From assembly GCA_024500155.1 (NCBI GenBank), contig CM044879.1:38275072-38339071 (forward strand): 64,000 bases of DNA. Direction: 5' to 3'. Below the pieces are notes generated by a model. It was not told the DNA's origin. It made no database searches and saw only the letters and a list, made by a program, of their open reading frames with translations. The position numbers and the translations under genes are program-made. How positions within the stretch are numbered: the first letter of the stretch is position 1; every line of letters starts with the position of its first letter. This document shows positions 1 to 11,790 of the stretch, in pieces. Source of the stretch: Chenopodium formosanum. Lineage: Eukaryota; Streptophyta; Magnoliopsida; Caryophyllales; Amaranthaceae.

Positions 1-254
1 AGGTAAATTCTCCCATAATTCGTCTAAATTAAAATTAGTTGTCTAGCTTATAAATTATAATGTCAAACCTTACATGAGTAAGAGTTAAATAGTACATGGA
101 TTTACCAAACCTTCAAATTATATATGGATCATACATAGCATCTCCTTGTCTGTCATTTTAAGTTATCAATTAAAAAAATCTAATTAATAATAAATCAGTA
201 CTACGTACAAACATTAGACATGTAACAATTTTTTTTAGAACATGCTAATATATA

Positions 255-804
255 GGTAAAATTGGTATAAACCACCTTTTTTGTCCAACTTTTTTGAAAA
301 AACCACCTTTTAAGTTTTTTTTTTTAACTAAACCACCTTTTAAGTACCTAAATTTTTTATTGCACCACCCCTATTTCAAACCTAACATATTGTATCTCAA
401 CCATCCACTTCCAAATCATCAACCATAGCAAATCTTTCCCTTCCATCTCAACCATCCACTTCAATTACCTCAATTTAGGTTTTGAGAATAAACAAATACT
501 ACAATTTAATTTTTGTAGCAAAATTAAGTTTGGTTATTTAGAGCTTTACTCAATTTAGTCATGCATATATATAAAGGGGAGGGTCAAATGTTTTTGGAGG
601 TGAAAAAAATACATGATTTAGGAGCGAAAGTCACAAGTTGTGGGCCCCTTTGACGTTTTAGTTAATTTTTTCGTCATAATTTGAAATAGGGGTGGTGCAA
701 TTAAAAATTTAGATACTTAAAAGGTGGTTTAATTAAAAAAAAAACATAAAAGGTGGTTTTTTCAAAAAAATTGAACATAAAAGGTGGTTTTTACCAATTT
801 TACC
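255..804. mobile_element. Mutator-like MITE with long TIRs and 9-bp TSD
   Basis: A 550-bp element has long terminal inverted repeats: left arm about 255-382, right arm about 678-804. Both carry three tandem AAACCACCTTTT-type blocks and end in GGTAAAATTGGT / ACCAATTTTACC. The 9-base sequence TAATATATA lies directly outside both ends (246-254 and 805-813), a perfect 9-bp target-site duplication, which is the hallmark of Mutator-superfamily insertions. There is no transposase coding sequence, so the element is non-autonomous. Confidence 0.88.
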
Positions 805-1741
805 TAATATATATGATTGTTAAAGTATCAACTCAACCATAAGTTTAATTAAGTTGATAGTTGAGGTCTAAAAATATGTTTTATACTCTATCTGTCTATT
901 ACGACTCCTCATACAAGAGCCCAATGAATGAGATTCAAACACGTGACCTTTGTGTCATGCTGACTCTTTATACATGTTAAAGGACCAACTCATCAACCAA
1001 AAACTTAAGCTAATTAGGGGTCCATGAATATGTTTGATCGATGCTCTACCAATGACTATATATTAATTAATTCTAGAAGGGAGATATATAAATAGAAAAG
1101 GAAATCATTACGAGTAATTGAATATAAGTTAATCAGATCATGTACTTGTTTACGAAATGATTAAGATGATAAAAAATGACAACCTTTAAGCAAGAAGCAT
1201 CGAAGCAACAATAGATCCAACGCATTATTAGGCATCAATATAACATGATTCACATCAAGATCAGAGGACAACAATGCACTATGTACAATATATAGAAGAA
1301 GAGAAGACTTGGTATAAGTATATAGAAATAAAAAAAGTTGAAGCAACAACAAGAGAGATAAATATTAATAGACGACAAGAATATTCTAGCTGCAAGAACG
1401 TTGTATTTGATACTATACATCTTCGTCTTTCATGTGACACTCAATTTTCTATGATGCATGAAATAGAAGATGCATTCATTAATTTATTGGTACTTATTTT
1501 ATGAAGTCTTTATTTATCCTTGAATATAATTTTCGAGTTCATCGTCTAATTAGATACATCATACATGCATTGTATATCTATATCACATCTTAATTTGTAT
1601 AGTTAAATTTTAATTATGCTCAATACCCTTATGCATCATAGCTTAGTACCATTACCATACCATAATTTCATCAATATATAGTTTTCCAAAATTAGGTAAA
1701 TGGCCTAGTTAACACAAGCAAAAGACTGCCAATCATAAATA

Positions 1742-1834
1742 CTCCATATCTGTTACATATTAGTTGCAACTTTGGGATACTATTAGCGAGACATAAAAAA
1801 TTCCATAGTTGCAACTAATATGTCACGAGGGTAG
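1742..1834. mobile_element. Degenerate Stowaway-like MITE
   Basis: A short imperfect inverted repeat has ends related by CATATTAGTTGCAAC / GTTGCAACTAATATG, flanked by TA on both sides (1740-1741 and 1835-1836). The left end retains a CTCC start like Stowaway TIRs. Confidence 0.5.
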
Positions 1835-1996
1835 TAAATTGTTTGTTAAAAAAAAAATCACAAATCATTTGCACATCAACTAGTTAGCAATTTAGCATGC
1901 ACATCTTAGCTTGCACATATATAAATTAACATGCTAAAAACAATATATAAATAACACAAGAAAAGTTTAGTGTACTAAACTAAGAACAATACTTAC

Positions 1997-4083
1997 ACTC
2001 CTCCCATGATAAATGTAACACCAGCAGCATAAACTCTACCACCAGTTTCTCCATGGTACATAACCAATCGACTTCCATACCAAGCTATAAATGCCCATAT
2101 CGCGAAAGCAAGTCCTGTGCTTCCAACAGCCAGCCCTTTCGCGAACCCTTGCTTAATCCCTAGCTTCATAGTTCGGTCCAAGATGAGACCATATTTCTCT
2201 AGAATAGTCTTCTCAGCAGTGAAAGAATACACAGTTTTGATAGAGCTTAAGGCCTCTCCTATGATGCTGTTGGCCTTGCTGTATTCTTGATACGACTTTT
2301 TCGATAAAATTAGAAGGTATTTACCATAGATTACTCCTGGAATTAGTAAGAGTATGACTGTTGGAAAGGCTACTATTGCTAGCCTCCATGAGAAGTAAGC
2401 AGAGAATGCAATTCCTGATAAGAATGATGATGAGTGCATCAAGAATATTGGTACCTGAAACCCTCAAAAAAGCACCAAATGTTAGATTTAATTTTATAGC
2501 AAATTATAAGGTCAAATTCACCATCTAACTATCTAGCTAAAATGAAATTGAGGGCTATATTTTATTTTTGTATTTTTCTTTCTTAATACAATTCAAAGTT
2601 ACTAATTTTCAATAAATACTATGTATATGAAGGTTACTTTATGAATTGATTGAGCCATAGCAAAAAAAAAAAAAAAAAATCCATTCCAAAAAAAAAAAAA
2701 AAAAAAAAGAACACGCTAGCAATCAAATGTAGCAATGGATATATTTTTGTAAAAAAAATGGAAAAAAAAAAGAAGAAAAAAATATTGGAAGGAAAAAGAA
2801 ATTGTGCACAGCTCCAAAGCACTATGGAAAAGGAGAGCATCTAAAAAAGGAAAATATTGATTCAAAATGTAGCCATGAAATTAAAACACTATGTCCAGAA
2901 CAAATACACTCTGTGTTACATCACTTTAAGTACTTATGTCGGAGTTAGACTGGGGTGATTAAACTTTCAATAATAAAATTATTGGCTTCAACTAGCTAAA
3001 CCATTTCTTAAAAAAAAATTCCATGAATTTGTTCCAAATAAAAGTGCCATTTGTTCAACCATGTGATTATGCCAAAAGTCCAAGCTTATTAGACAAAATG
3101 ATCTATGTTTGACAAAGTTAAGAAAAAAATTAAAGGTTTACTTAAGAATAATTTCAAAATTTGTTCAAACATATATATTAGCTAGTATACCAAAAATCCG
3201 AGCTACGGAGTAATTAGTTAAGTGATCTATGTTTGTCAAAGTTAAGAACAAAAGGTTTACATAAGTAAAACCATGATATATGTTCAATCATACCTTCTCA
3301 CTCAAAATCTCTTGAATGAGTGAAGTATCTTTGGATATACTATTCACAACCTCAGATGTAGTAGCTTCTTGTGAATCAAAGAAGCCAACCTCTTGCCTTA
3401 ACACAGCTTCCAGATACTTATATCGAATCCTCAACACTTGCCGCTCACTAGTTTTGCTCCAACAAAAACCCTCTACAAGAGTCATTTTTCATATGAATAA
3501 ATTAGAACATAACAAAATCTAGGTATACAATATATGTTAATGTAATAAATTTGCTAGGGTTTATTGTATGCTTACTTTAGTAGTTAAATGTGTTACTTAC
3601 CCATGAAAGCTAGTACAAAGACTACTAGTCCCAAGTAAACAAAGTATAAGCTGCACTGAGATAACAAAAGAATTATTAGTATAGGGCAGTGTAACAAATA
3701 AATTAAACTATGTACTATCATTAATAAATTACATGTTTAATTTGATCAAGATCTAAACCATTGGAATTATTCTAGAGATCCTACATATGTATTTTTTTTT
3801 TTTTTTAACTATGTTTATTATAATTAACTATACTAACCTTTTCAACATCGGACATGAAGGTCTTAGCATTATTATTCTCTTGGTTTTGGCCAAAGCCAAG
3901 ACTATTCATAAGCCTACTAGCAAACACTAAGAGGCAATTTGTGGACATTCCATCACCTATAGCTCCAATGGCACCCGATATCATTAAGAGATAATCGATC
4001 CAATCTGCATACCGAAAGATTATTATTGTTCCATTCGATTTTCTTTCCTTCATCCCATGATTTTCTTGTTTTTCCTTCTCCAT
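1997..4083 (-). CDS. ABCB15-type multidrug-resistance ABC transporter, 5' part (exons 1-4), running off left edge
   Basis: Exons on minus: 4083-3838, 3655-3601, 3472-3294, 2454-1997. All junctions are GT/AG and join in frame to give the first 312 residues. The N-terminus has the polar leader and IFRYADWIDYLLM segment typical of full-size plant ABCB half-transporter 1. It is followed by transmembrane-domain-1 helices and the conserved stretches VLRQEVGFFD, SWRLAIVAFP, KLGIKQGFAKGLA and AWYGSRLVMYHG. The family has about 1200-1250 residues, as two TM domains each followed by an ATP-binding domain; only TMD1 is visible. Members are plasma-membrane exporters (ABCB15/17/18/22 clade); the substrate cannot be read from sequence. 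The next expected exon (SLGGGL...YF motif) is not found in the remaining 1996 bases, so either the intron is at least 2 kb or the gene is broken there. The start is the first ATG of the open exon and matches family starts. Confidence 0.87.
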
Positions 4084-6150
4084 GTATATTCTTCGAAGTA
4101 TTATATGTACACCTTATTTATTTTGATTTTTTTGGGAGAAGTTGTATAGTACAAGGTTGCTAGCTACTAGCTAGTTCATCAAAATACAAATTTGCAAGTG
4201 CAACTACAAATAATGTTGGCTATAACCCCTTTAAAAGGAGAAAAAAGAGAAGGGGAGTGGGTAGCTAGATAAGCTATGAATTTGTTAAAAAGAAGGGAAT
4301 TATATACAACTTATATATAGGTGGGCTTCCTAGGAAAACAACCTGTATTAAAACTATATACTCAAGCAATGAGCATTATGTGGGGTTTCCAAGCAACAAG
4401 TATATCAATCATGACTCTAAGCATTGTGGCTACATGGTTGATTGTTTTTGGGACGTAGACCTATCAATTGGGTCAGTTAGGTTGGGTAATTAGGTTCGGT
4501 ACATGCTCAAAAATAAAAAAAAATTATATTTAGCATCCTATCTTTTCAGACGGATTATAGTTGACAAGTCTATTTTGGATGCTAAAAAAATCTACTTATT
4601 GAATAATAATTTATTTAAAAAAAAAAACTAATTTACTTTATCACCCTTACAACAAGGGCAAAAATAACAAAATAAGTACAGAAAAAATTTAAGCATGTTT
4701 GCCCAAAAAGGTGATGCTGCCTTTGTATAAAAAATGTCCATTTGTGGTTGGTTATGTTACTCTTTATATTAGTTTAATGTTTTAGGGGCTTTAATTAGCT
4801 AGGGAGATGTATAATGACATTACTTTGATCACATGTCGTTTATTGCCATTACTTTAATTTAGTGTTAATTAATTAATTAATTATTATATATTTAATAAGT
4901 AATTAATAGTAGTAATGTAGTATTATTATATTGTAAGCCCGCATCCCTTAGCTTTGGCAATTTGGCATGCCATGCAAACTTCATAATATAATTATCACTA
5001 ATAAATTAATAAATAATCTAATAATCTAATCTTCCTTGGATCCTAGTTAATCATCAAAAGAATTACTATGTTCACTAATATTATTTTCGTTAATTAATCT
5101 AGCTTTCTAGCACTGCTTCTCATGGAAGCTGATGCTCTTTGTTTGTGTTAACAGCTAAAATGATATATCATTAATTATGAATTCAAGAATTTCAAGTAGC
5201 CCTACAATTCCACAAGAGACCAATTCAAATATTAAATTTTTGAAGAGTAACTCACTCGGATTATAAATTATAAGTTTTCTAACATTACCTTGCTTTCAAG
5301 TTTCTTCGTATGACACTTAATCAGAATTTTTTACTCACATAGTCGCACTTGTACCTAACATAGACCTTGATTTGTGCATCAATTTAATTCAATAATTAGA
5401 TAAACATATACGTATATCAAACTTAATCCAACCAATTAGAGCTCATAAAAAATACAAAAACCTTTTTCACAACATCATACCATTTGGATTACTACCAAAT
5501 ACCAAAAACAAATCATTAATAATTTGAGTTATCATAGACGTTTTTCTTATGTTGAAAAAAGCACCAGTTTAATACTACTTAGTTCAATTCAATTTCATCA
5601 ATAGAACTAAAAGATTAATTTATTGGTAGCTTTCAAAATCACTACAAATAATTAAAATGTCATTGTATTTGTACCTAATTATTTTGTCATTTTATCCACA
5701 TTTGAATATACTCACTATTACTATAATATTATCCAACAAGGTCGAGATCCTAATGCATGGCCTATTCCACTTTAATTTGCATACAATTAAATTAAAGTTG
5801 GGGTATCTTCTAAATTAATATATTATATATAATTCATGTTTATCATGATTAAGATAAATCTGATTTATTGATCTTGCTTTAGCTAGAAATTGAACTGTAT
5901 TACTTTTATCATGACTTACTCCGCATAATACTTTAATTAATAAGCTAATGACATCGATCTTCATGCAAAATGACAAGGGAAGATCATTAGAAGACCATTT
6001 AAAAAAATGAATACAATTTCAATTTCTCGTGTTGGGTTTTTATGTATCTTTAGAATCTTTTATCACGATTTCCATTAATCTATAAGAAATAGTATAATTA
6101 TGTAAAATCTTACTGGATTCATTTTAATATATACATATGAAAAGTTAGGT
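4084..6150. other. Upstream region of the ABCB gene, no gene seen
   Basis: AT-rich sequence with poly-A and TTAA runs. No open frame of credible coding character and no complete mobile element was recognised. The promoter of the minus-strand ABCB gene must lie in the first part, but no single TATA box could be assigned with confidence. Confidence 0.5.
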
Positions 6151-6153
6151 TAC

Positions 6154-6370
6154 GGGCCTGTTCATATTTACTTAATTTCAGTTCACTTCAGCTCCAATCA
6201 GTTCAGTTCAGCTTCAATCAGTTTAGTTCAGTTCAGCTCCTAATTTCCCTTTTTCATAAAATATTCATTTAAGCTCAATTCAGTTCAGTTCAGTTCATTT
6301 CAATTTGGCTCCAATCAGTTCAGTTCAGCTCCAATCACTTCAGATCAGTTCAGTAAATGTGAACAGGCCC
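6154..6370. mobile_element. Tourist-like MITE with TTCAG pentamer interior, copy 1
   Basis: Terminal inverted repeat GGGCCTGTTCATATTTACT at the left, and its complement (GTGAACAGGCCC) at the right. The interior is mostly repeats of the pentamer TTCAG with CTCCAATCAG spacers around a TTTCATAAAATATTCATT core. The flanks are TAC (6151-6153) and TAA (6371-6373), an imperfect copy of the TAA/TTA target duplication seen at the better-preserved copies. Confidence 0.75.
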
Positions 6371-6672
6371 TAAGTGAATAGGAAGTATATAAAACGGAAA
6401 GTAGTAGTAGACTAGTAGTCTAAAGTAGTCAAAACTGTTTGCGCGAGTACAATGATTATTGACATAATTTAAGGTCCAATGGGGTAGCAAAAAGCGTACT
6501 TAGTGGCATAAAGTGAAATAAGCATCATTAAGGGCATCAAATTAATAATTTATTAATTTAAAGCTAACTAGTAATTACCATGAATTCATGATATCTTATT
6601 TTATTACTCCAGCAATGTCGCGTCTTAATACTCTAACATGCTTATGTAGGCACTTTGATAGCGAATTATATA

Positions 6673-6908
6673 CTCCCTCCGTCTCTATGTTTTTGCCCCA
6701 TAGTAGATAATTGGGTTAAATCATAAAAATTTGACTGTAAATTTTCATTAATTTATAAGAGATAATATAGTCAAATGAAGTCTTATTGGATTTCTCTCGT
6801 TGTATATTTTATTAGTATCAACTTTTTATAATTTTTATGTAAACAAGACGTGTCTTGAAGACCGTAATTAAAATGTCAAATAAGACAAAAAAATAGAGAC
6901 AGAGGAAG
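6673..6908. mobile_element. Stowaway-like MITE
   Basis: CTCCCTCCGTCTCTATGTTT at the left matches inverted AATAGAGACAGAGGAAG at the right. TA dinucleotides lie outside both ends (6671-6672, 6909-6910). These are the classic Stowaway (Tc1/mariner-related) terminal motif and target duplication. No coding capacity. Confidence 0.85.
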
Positions 6909-7130
6909 TAATACAAGATTTGATCCATAATCCTTAATATATATCACCATAAATTAATAAGGTAAAGTTTTACTACGGATCAGTTTTGCTAGTCGATCAA
7001 TATCCATTTATATTTATTTAATTATTTTTCTCAAATCTTTTTAAAAAATTAAATATTAGGAGACATTCCTCAGAAGAAAAGCACCTAGGGCACTCTGTTA
7101 GTCAACGTGTATTTGAATGATAATTTTCTT

Positions 7131-7181
7131 TTTAATTAATTTGTTTTTTTTTTTTTTTTTTGACAACATTTAATTATTTTG
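7131..7181. mobile_element. Micro-retroposon: poly(T)-GACAACA insertion with 13-bp TSD
   Basis: Direct repeats TTTAATTAATTTG (7131-7143) and TTTAATTATTTTG (7169-7181, 12 of 13 identical) flank only 18 T residues plus GACAACA. On minus this reads as seven bases followed by a poly(A) tail, consistent with an extremely 5'-truncated retroposed copy. Confidence 0.6.
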
Positions 7182-7289
7182 TAAGGCTTATAGATTAGTT
7201 ACTCCGCCGACCACATTAGCCATGTGCTAAGTAAGTTTATTCATTTTTATTAGTAATAAAAAAGTAAGTTTATTCATTATATATGGTTA

Positions 7290-7495
7290 TATTGAGGATA
7301 TTATATTTTAAGAAATTATATGATAATATTTAGTTGTTATATCTTGTGCCTAGAATATAATCTTTTGAGATCTTTGTGATATTTCCTAATTTTATCATAT
7401 TAGGGAAACCTTGTATTATATATTGGTTATGGCCGTATCAATGGAAATCAAGCAATTGAGTTTGTTCAATTTAATATATTCTCTCTAACTTAGCA
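7290..7495 (+). repeat. 5' LTR of the copia element
   Basis: 206 bp, starting TATTGAGG and ending CTTAGCA, nearly identical to 11262-11467. The left terminus is TA rather than the usual TG. The boundary is fixed by the GGTTA duplication immediately outside. Confidence 0.92.
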
Positions 7496-7510
7496 TGGTA
7501 TCAAGAGCAG
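7496..7510 (+). other. Primer-binding site, initiator tRNA-Met type
   Basis: TGGTATCAAGAGCAG directly abuts the 5' LTR. It resembles the TGGTATCAGAGC complement of the 3' end of initiator tRNA-Met used by most plant copia elements, with one extra A. Confidence 0.85.
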
Positions 7511-7530
7511 GTTGAATTTTTTTTCCAACA

Positions 7531-7872
7531 ATGGTCGGAGACAACACGTCTCCGTTATTGTCACTTCATTCTCTCGAAATTTCACCCATTACACCGTTTT
7601 CCCTTAGGTTGCAAGGTCACCCTAAGAATTTTTTAACTTCTACCCAACTCAAAGTTACCAATTTCCATGATAAATCTGATAGAATTTGCAACAACAACTG
7701 TCATGTGGAGGTCAATTGTGATTTTCATGCAACACCAAATGATTGCTGCAAGGACTCTGCTTGTTGTGCTTTCCATGTGCGTACTAATGCAGTTTTGGGG
7801 TCGAAGGTTTCGGCCGAAAGCTATTTCAATCTTGGTCATGAGGGCTACAATAGCCAGGGGGGCAGTGTATAG
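7531..7872 (+). pseudogene. Gag remnant of the copia element
   Basis: A 113-codon open frame begins at the first ATG after the primer-binding site, where gag should start. Copia gag normally has about 300 or more residues with a CCHC zinc knuckle; neither the length nor the knuckle is present. The frame ends just before the protease frame begins. The position makes a shrunken gag likely, but sequence similarity is weak. Confidence 0.5.
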
Positions 7873-10800
7873 TGCAAACTAATGTAGTTTCGAGTGCTCA
7901 TATTAATGCAATTACGGGATTGTTTGGTAATGTTAATGTTCCCGACAATCGTTTGAATGGAAAATTTGATGTTACTTCTTGGATCATTGACACAGGGGCA
8001 ACTCACCATGTAACCGGAAACAAATCTTGGTTGTTCGATATGCATAGTTTTGAGTGTCCCGTTGGTCTTCCCAATGGTGACACCGTATTGGCTTCTTTGA
8101 TTGGTTATGTCCGTTTGTCGGACAAGCTCGTCCTAACCAGGGTTCTTTATGTTCCTAATTTGAGTTGCAATTTGCTTTCTGTGTCACAAATTACCGATAA
8201 TCTTAATTGTATTGTCCAATTTAATTCTCATATGTGTGTTGTACAGGATCAAGCGAAGGAGTTGATTGGAACGGGAGCTAGGAGAGACGGACTATACTAT
8301 TTTAGCAATTCAGATTCGGTGAATCATGTGGATGTGGGCAATGCAATGTCGACTTTGGAGTTGTGGCATCGTCGAATGGGTCATCCCTCTGAAAAAGTGG
8401 TTAAGTTACTTCCTCATGTTAGTAGCAATAAACATCTTCTTTCTAAAGGGTGTGAGGTATGTATGCGTGCTAAACATCCTAGAGATAAATTTCCTTTGAG
8501 TGATGGTAGAGCTTCTAGGATTTTTGAAAAAATACATTGTGATTTGTGGGGTCCATATCGACATGTCTCTTCGTGTGGAGCTCGTTATTTTTTTATTATT
8601 GTTGATGATTATTCCCGAGCTGTTTGGATTTACTTGCTGGTTGATAAAACTGAGGTTTTTCGAATGTTCTTAGCTTTTGTTGTAATGGTTGATAGACAAT
8701 TTTCTCAAACCATTAAGGTAGTGCAAAGTGATAACGGCACTGAATTTTATTGCTTGCATGATTATTTCAGTGCTACCGGTATTATTTTTCAAACCTCTTG
8801 TGTGGGGACTCCACAACAAAATGGGAGGGTTGAGAGAAAACATAAACACATTCTTGAAGTTGGGAGAGATTTGAGGTTTCAAGCTAATTTGCCTATTTAT
8901 TTTTGGGGGGAATGTGTTCTTTTTGTGGGATATCCCTTTGGGAAGAAAGGATGGAGAGTGTATGACCTTGAGTCGAAAGTTTTTTTTTTGTGTCTCGGGA
9001 TGTCAAGTTTGTGGAAGATGTGTTTCCGTTTGCTACTCCAGAAGATGTAAATATTGAGTCACAAGTGTATGAGTCGAATTATGACATTCATGATGATTTT
9101 GAGGAGTTTGATTTGCGGGGTGATAATGTTGGCAATGATGATGGTTTGGGCACAACTATGGGGGATAGTAGTCCGGTTCAGCAGCCCACCATCGAGGACC
9201 CTGCGGCTGCTGGCACTGCAGGGCAGCCACACAACCACGCCACTGGTCTGTCCGATGGGAAGCCAGCGGGCGATGGCCTGCCTGCCAGTACAGCAGCACA
9301 GCAGTAGCAAACGGCTTTGCTGCCTGCAAGTACAGCAACTCAGCAGCGGCAGCAGCAGCAGACCTTGCTGCCTGCCAGTACAGCAGCCCAGCAGCAGCAG
9401 CAGAACTTGCTGGCTGGGACTGCCGAGAAGGACAGGAGCTCCACTGCTCGTCGGCAGCAGCTGGCTGGGACTGCCGAGGAGGGCAGCAGCTCAGCAGCTC
9501 ATGATACGGCTCTCTTGGGTCGTGGTTTCCGGGAAAAAATTCCCAATGTTCGTCATCGTGACTATGTGACTCACTCAATTTTTACTAAAAGTCCGTCTCC
9601 GTCCACTCCGTCTCCAATCCCTCCTTCAGGTACGCCTTACCCTCTAGCACACTATATAAATTGTGACATGTTTTCTGTGAATTATCGCAAATTTCTTGCA
9701 GCAGTTGTTTTGGGAAAGGATCCAAAATCCTTTAAAGAAGCGATGAAATCCGAAGGTTGGCGACACTCTATGAAAGAAGAAATAAGGGCATTGGAAGATA
9801 ATGAGACTTGGACTTTGGAGCATCTTCCTCCCGGCAAGAAAGCTCTAGGTTGTCAATGGGTGTATAAGACGAAATTTTTGTCTAATGGTGATATTGAACG
9901 TCTCAAGTCTCGTTTGGTTGTTTTTGGTAATCATCAACGTGAAGGCATTGATTATGGTGAGACCTTTGCTCCGGTTGCAAAAATGACTACTATTCGTGCT
10001 TTTCTTGCTATAGCAGTTTCAAAAAATTGGGAGATTCAGCAGATGGATGTTCATAATGCTTTCCTCCATGGTGATCTAGAAGAAGAAGTGTACATGAAAT
10101 TACCCCCTGGTTTTGAGAGCTCGGATTCGAATTTGGTGTGTCGTTTGAGAAAGTCCTTGTATGGGTTGAAACAAGCTCCGAGATGTTGGTTTGCAAAACT
10201 CACTACGGCTCTAAAAGGGTACGGTTTTATTCAATCTTACTCTGATTATTCTCTTTTCACATACACTAAAGGCAATGTTCAGATTAATGTCTTAGTTTAT
10301 GTTGATGATCTTATTATTTCTGGGAATGATTCCGCTGCATTAAATGTTTTCAAAGCTTATCTTGGTGATTGTTTCAAGATGAAGGATCTCGGTCCTTTGA
10401 AATATTTTTTGGGCATTGAAGTTGCTCGTAGTAAATCAGGTTTGTTTTTGTGTCAACGAAAATACACCTTGGATATTGTTTCTGAAGCAGGGCTATTGGG
10501 TGCAAAACCAAGTGGTTTTCCGATTGAGCAGAACCACAAGCTAAGTCTTGCTAGTGGTGAGTTACTTGAACATCCTGAGTCTTATCGTAGACTGGTAGGG
10601 CGGTTGATTTATCTCTCGGTGACTAGACCGGATTTGGCATATTCGGTTCATATTCTTTCACAATTTATGCACGAGCCTCGGATTGAGCATTGGGAAGCAG
10701 CTCTCAGGGTAGTTCGTTATTTAAAAGGTACCCCAGGACAGAGTATTTTGTTGAGTGCAGATAGTGACTTGACTTTGCAGGGATGGTGTGATTCAGATTG

Positions 10801-11200
10801 GGCAGCGTGTCCTCTTACTCGTCGTTCGTTAAGAGGTTGGCTTGTGTTTCTTGGTAAATCCCCAATTTCTTGGAAGACCAAGAAACAGCACACAGTTGCC
10901 ACATCCTCTTCCGAGGCTGAGTATCGTTGCATGTCTTCAACCACACAAGAGTTGAAATGGTTGAAGGCCTTGCTTTTGAGTTTGGGTGTTGAACACCCTA
11001 AGGCGATCAAGTTGTTTTGTGATAATCAATCTGCTTTATATATAGCTCGAAATCCAGTTTTTCATGAACGTACGAAGCACATTGAGATTGATTGTCACAT
11101 TGTTCGTGATGCCATTACAGAGGGATTAATTGATCCTTCCTATGTTTCCACTAAGGAGCAACTTGCAGACATTTTCACTAAGGCGCTTGGGAAGTCTTAG
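7872..11200 (+). pseudogene. Copia pol polyprotein, frameshifted and internally deleted
   Basis: Segment 7872-9050 encodes an aspartic protease (WIIDTGATHH), the gag-pre-integrase zinc motif (LWHRRMGH ... CEVCMRAKH), and integrase with its D, D, E residues (HCDLWGPY, VQSDNGTEF, GTPQQNGRVERKH). After FWGECV the protein jumps to a VGYPFGKKGW motif, so roughly 70 residues of the integrase C-terminal region are missing. At the T-run near 8979-8989 the frame shifts. The new frame (8990-11200) reads on through a TAG at 9305-9307, then a Gln/Ala-rich repetitive linker, reverse transcriptase (QMDVHNAFLHGDL, VLVYVDDLIISGND) and RNase H (CDSDWA, SSSEAEYR, CDNQSALYIARNPVFHERTK). It is the polymerase of a dead element, though most catalytic motifs survive. 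Confidence 0.93.
9280..9500 (+). repeat. CAG/GCC-rich minisatellite in the integrase-RT linker
   Basis: Imperfect tandem copies of CTGCCTGCCAGTACAGCAGC followed by runs of CAGCAG (roughly 9280, 9320 and 9368), then GCTGGCTGGGACTGCCGAG copies at about 9409 and 9460. Far more GC-rich than the rest of the element. In the read-through frame it encodes LPASTAAQQQQQ- and LAGTAE-type repeats. Confidence 0.75.
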
Positions 11201-11246
11201 TTTGATCATCTTCTTTCCAAGTTGGGCATTTACAATCCCCATGCTC

Positions 11247-11261
11247 CAACTTGAGGGGGGG
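11247..11261 (+). other. Polypurine tract
   Basis: A GAGGGGGGG run directly precedes the 3' LTR at 11262, the expected site of plus-strand priming in LTR elements. Confidence 0.85.
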
Positions 11262-11467
11262 TATTGAGGATATTATATTTTAGGAAATTATATGATAATA
11301 TTTAGTTGCTATATCTTGTGCCTAGAATATAATCTTTTGAGATCTTTGTGATATTTCCTAATTTTATCAGATTAGGGAAACCTTGTATTATATATTGGCT
11401 ATGGCCGTATCAACGGAAATCAAGCAATTGAGTTTGTTCAATTTAATATATTCTCTCTAACTTAGCA
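11262..11467 (+). repeat. 3' LTR of the copia element
   Basis: 206 bp starting TATTGAGG and ending CTTAGCA. It differs from the 5' LTR at about five sites counted by eye and is followed by the GGTTA duplication. Confidence 0.92.
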
Positions 11468-11790
11468 GGTTAAATGCCTAAGTTTTACGTGGGATATGAC
11501 CGATAACTCGATAAAAGTTGATATTCTAGGAAGCATATTATTCGCAATCTAGAAAGTTCTTGGGCAAAGTTAAAATATCAAACTCACTTGATGGTTTTAC
11601 ATTTTATATAATCCGGAATTTTGAAATTCTTAAATTAAATACATACACTTGGATGCAAGCCGTGCAATAATTTATTCTCAATATATACATTTTTTTTTAA
11701 TTTGGCTATTTGAGATAGTGCATACAGCATACTCAATTTGTACTGTCTCAATTTGAGATAGTTCTATTTATAAAAAAAAATAAAAAAAAT

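Larger units (their letters stand above)
1..1996. other. Non-coding stretch left of ABCB exon 4 (long intron or broken gene)
   Basis: No ABC-transporter exon could be recognised on minus here. The stretch holds a Mutator-like MITE (255-804) and a degenerate Stowaway-like element (1742-1834). Short open frames at 1161-1352 and 1274-1504 lie on opposite strands of the same bases and look like chance. Confidence 0.5.
7290..11467 (+). mobile_element. Defective Ty1/copia LTR retrotransposon
   Basis: Two 206-bp LTRs (7290-7495, 11262-11467) are flanked by the 5-bp duplication GGTTA (7285-7289, 11468-11472). A primer-binding site and a purine tract are present, and the internal order is protease, integrase, reverse transcriptase, RNase H, which is the Ty1/copia order. 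The LTRs differ at about five positions by eye, so the insertion is fairly recent but not new. The interior is damaged: gag is mostly missing, part of the integrase C-terminus is deleted, and there is a frameshift and an in-frame stop. The element cannot be autonomous as written. Confidence 0.95.

Noticed and set aside
1274..1504. 76-codon plus frame and overlapping 63-codon minus frame
   Set aside because: Opposite strands of the same AT-rich bases, no similarity recognised.
2634..2844. Open frames rich in Phe or Lys on both strands
   Set aside because: They come only from the poly(A) runs at 2660-2780; no conserved content.
9059..9578. Antisense and alternative frames over the copia linker
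   Set aside because: CAG-type repeats stay open in all frames; the pol frame explains the region.
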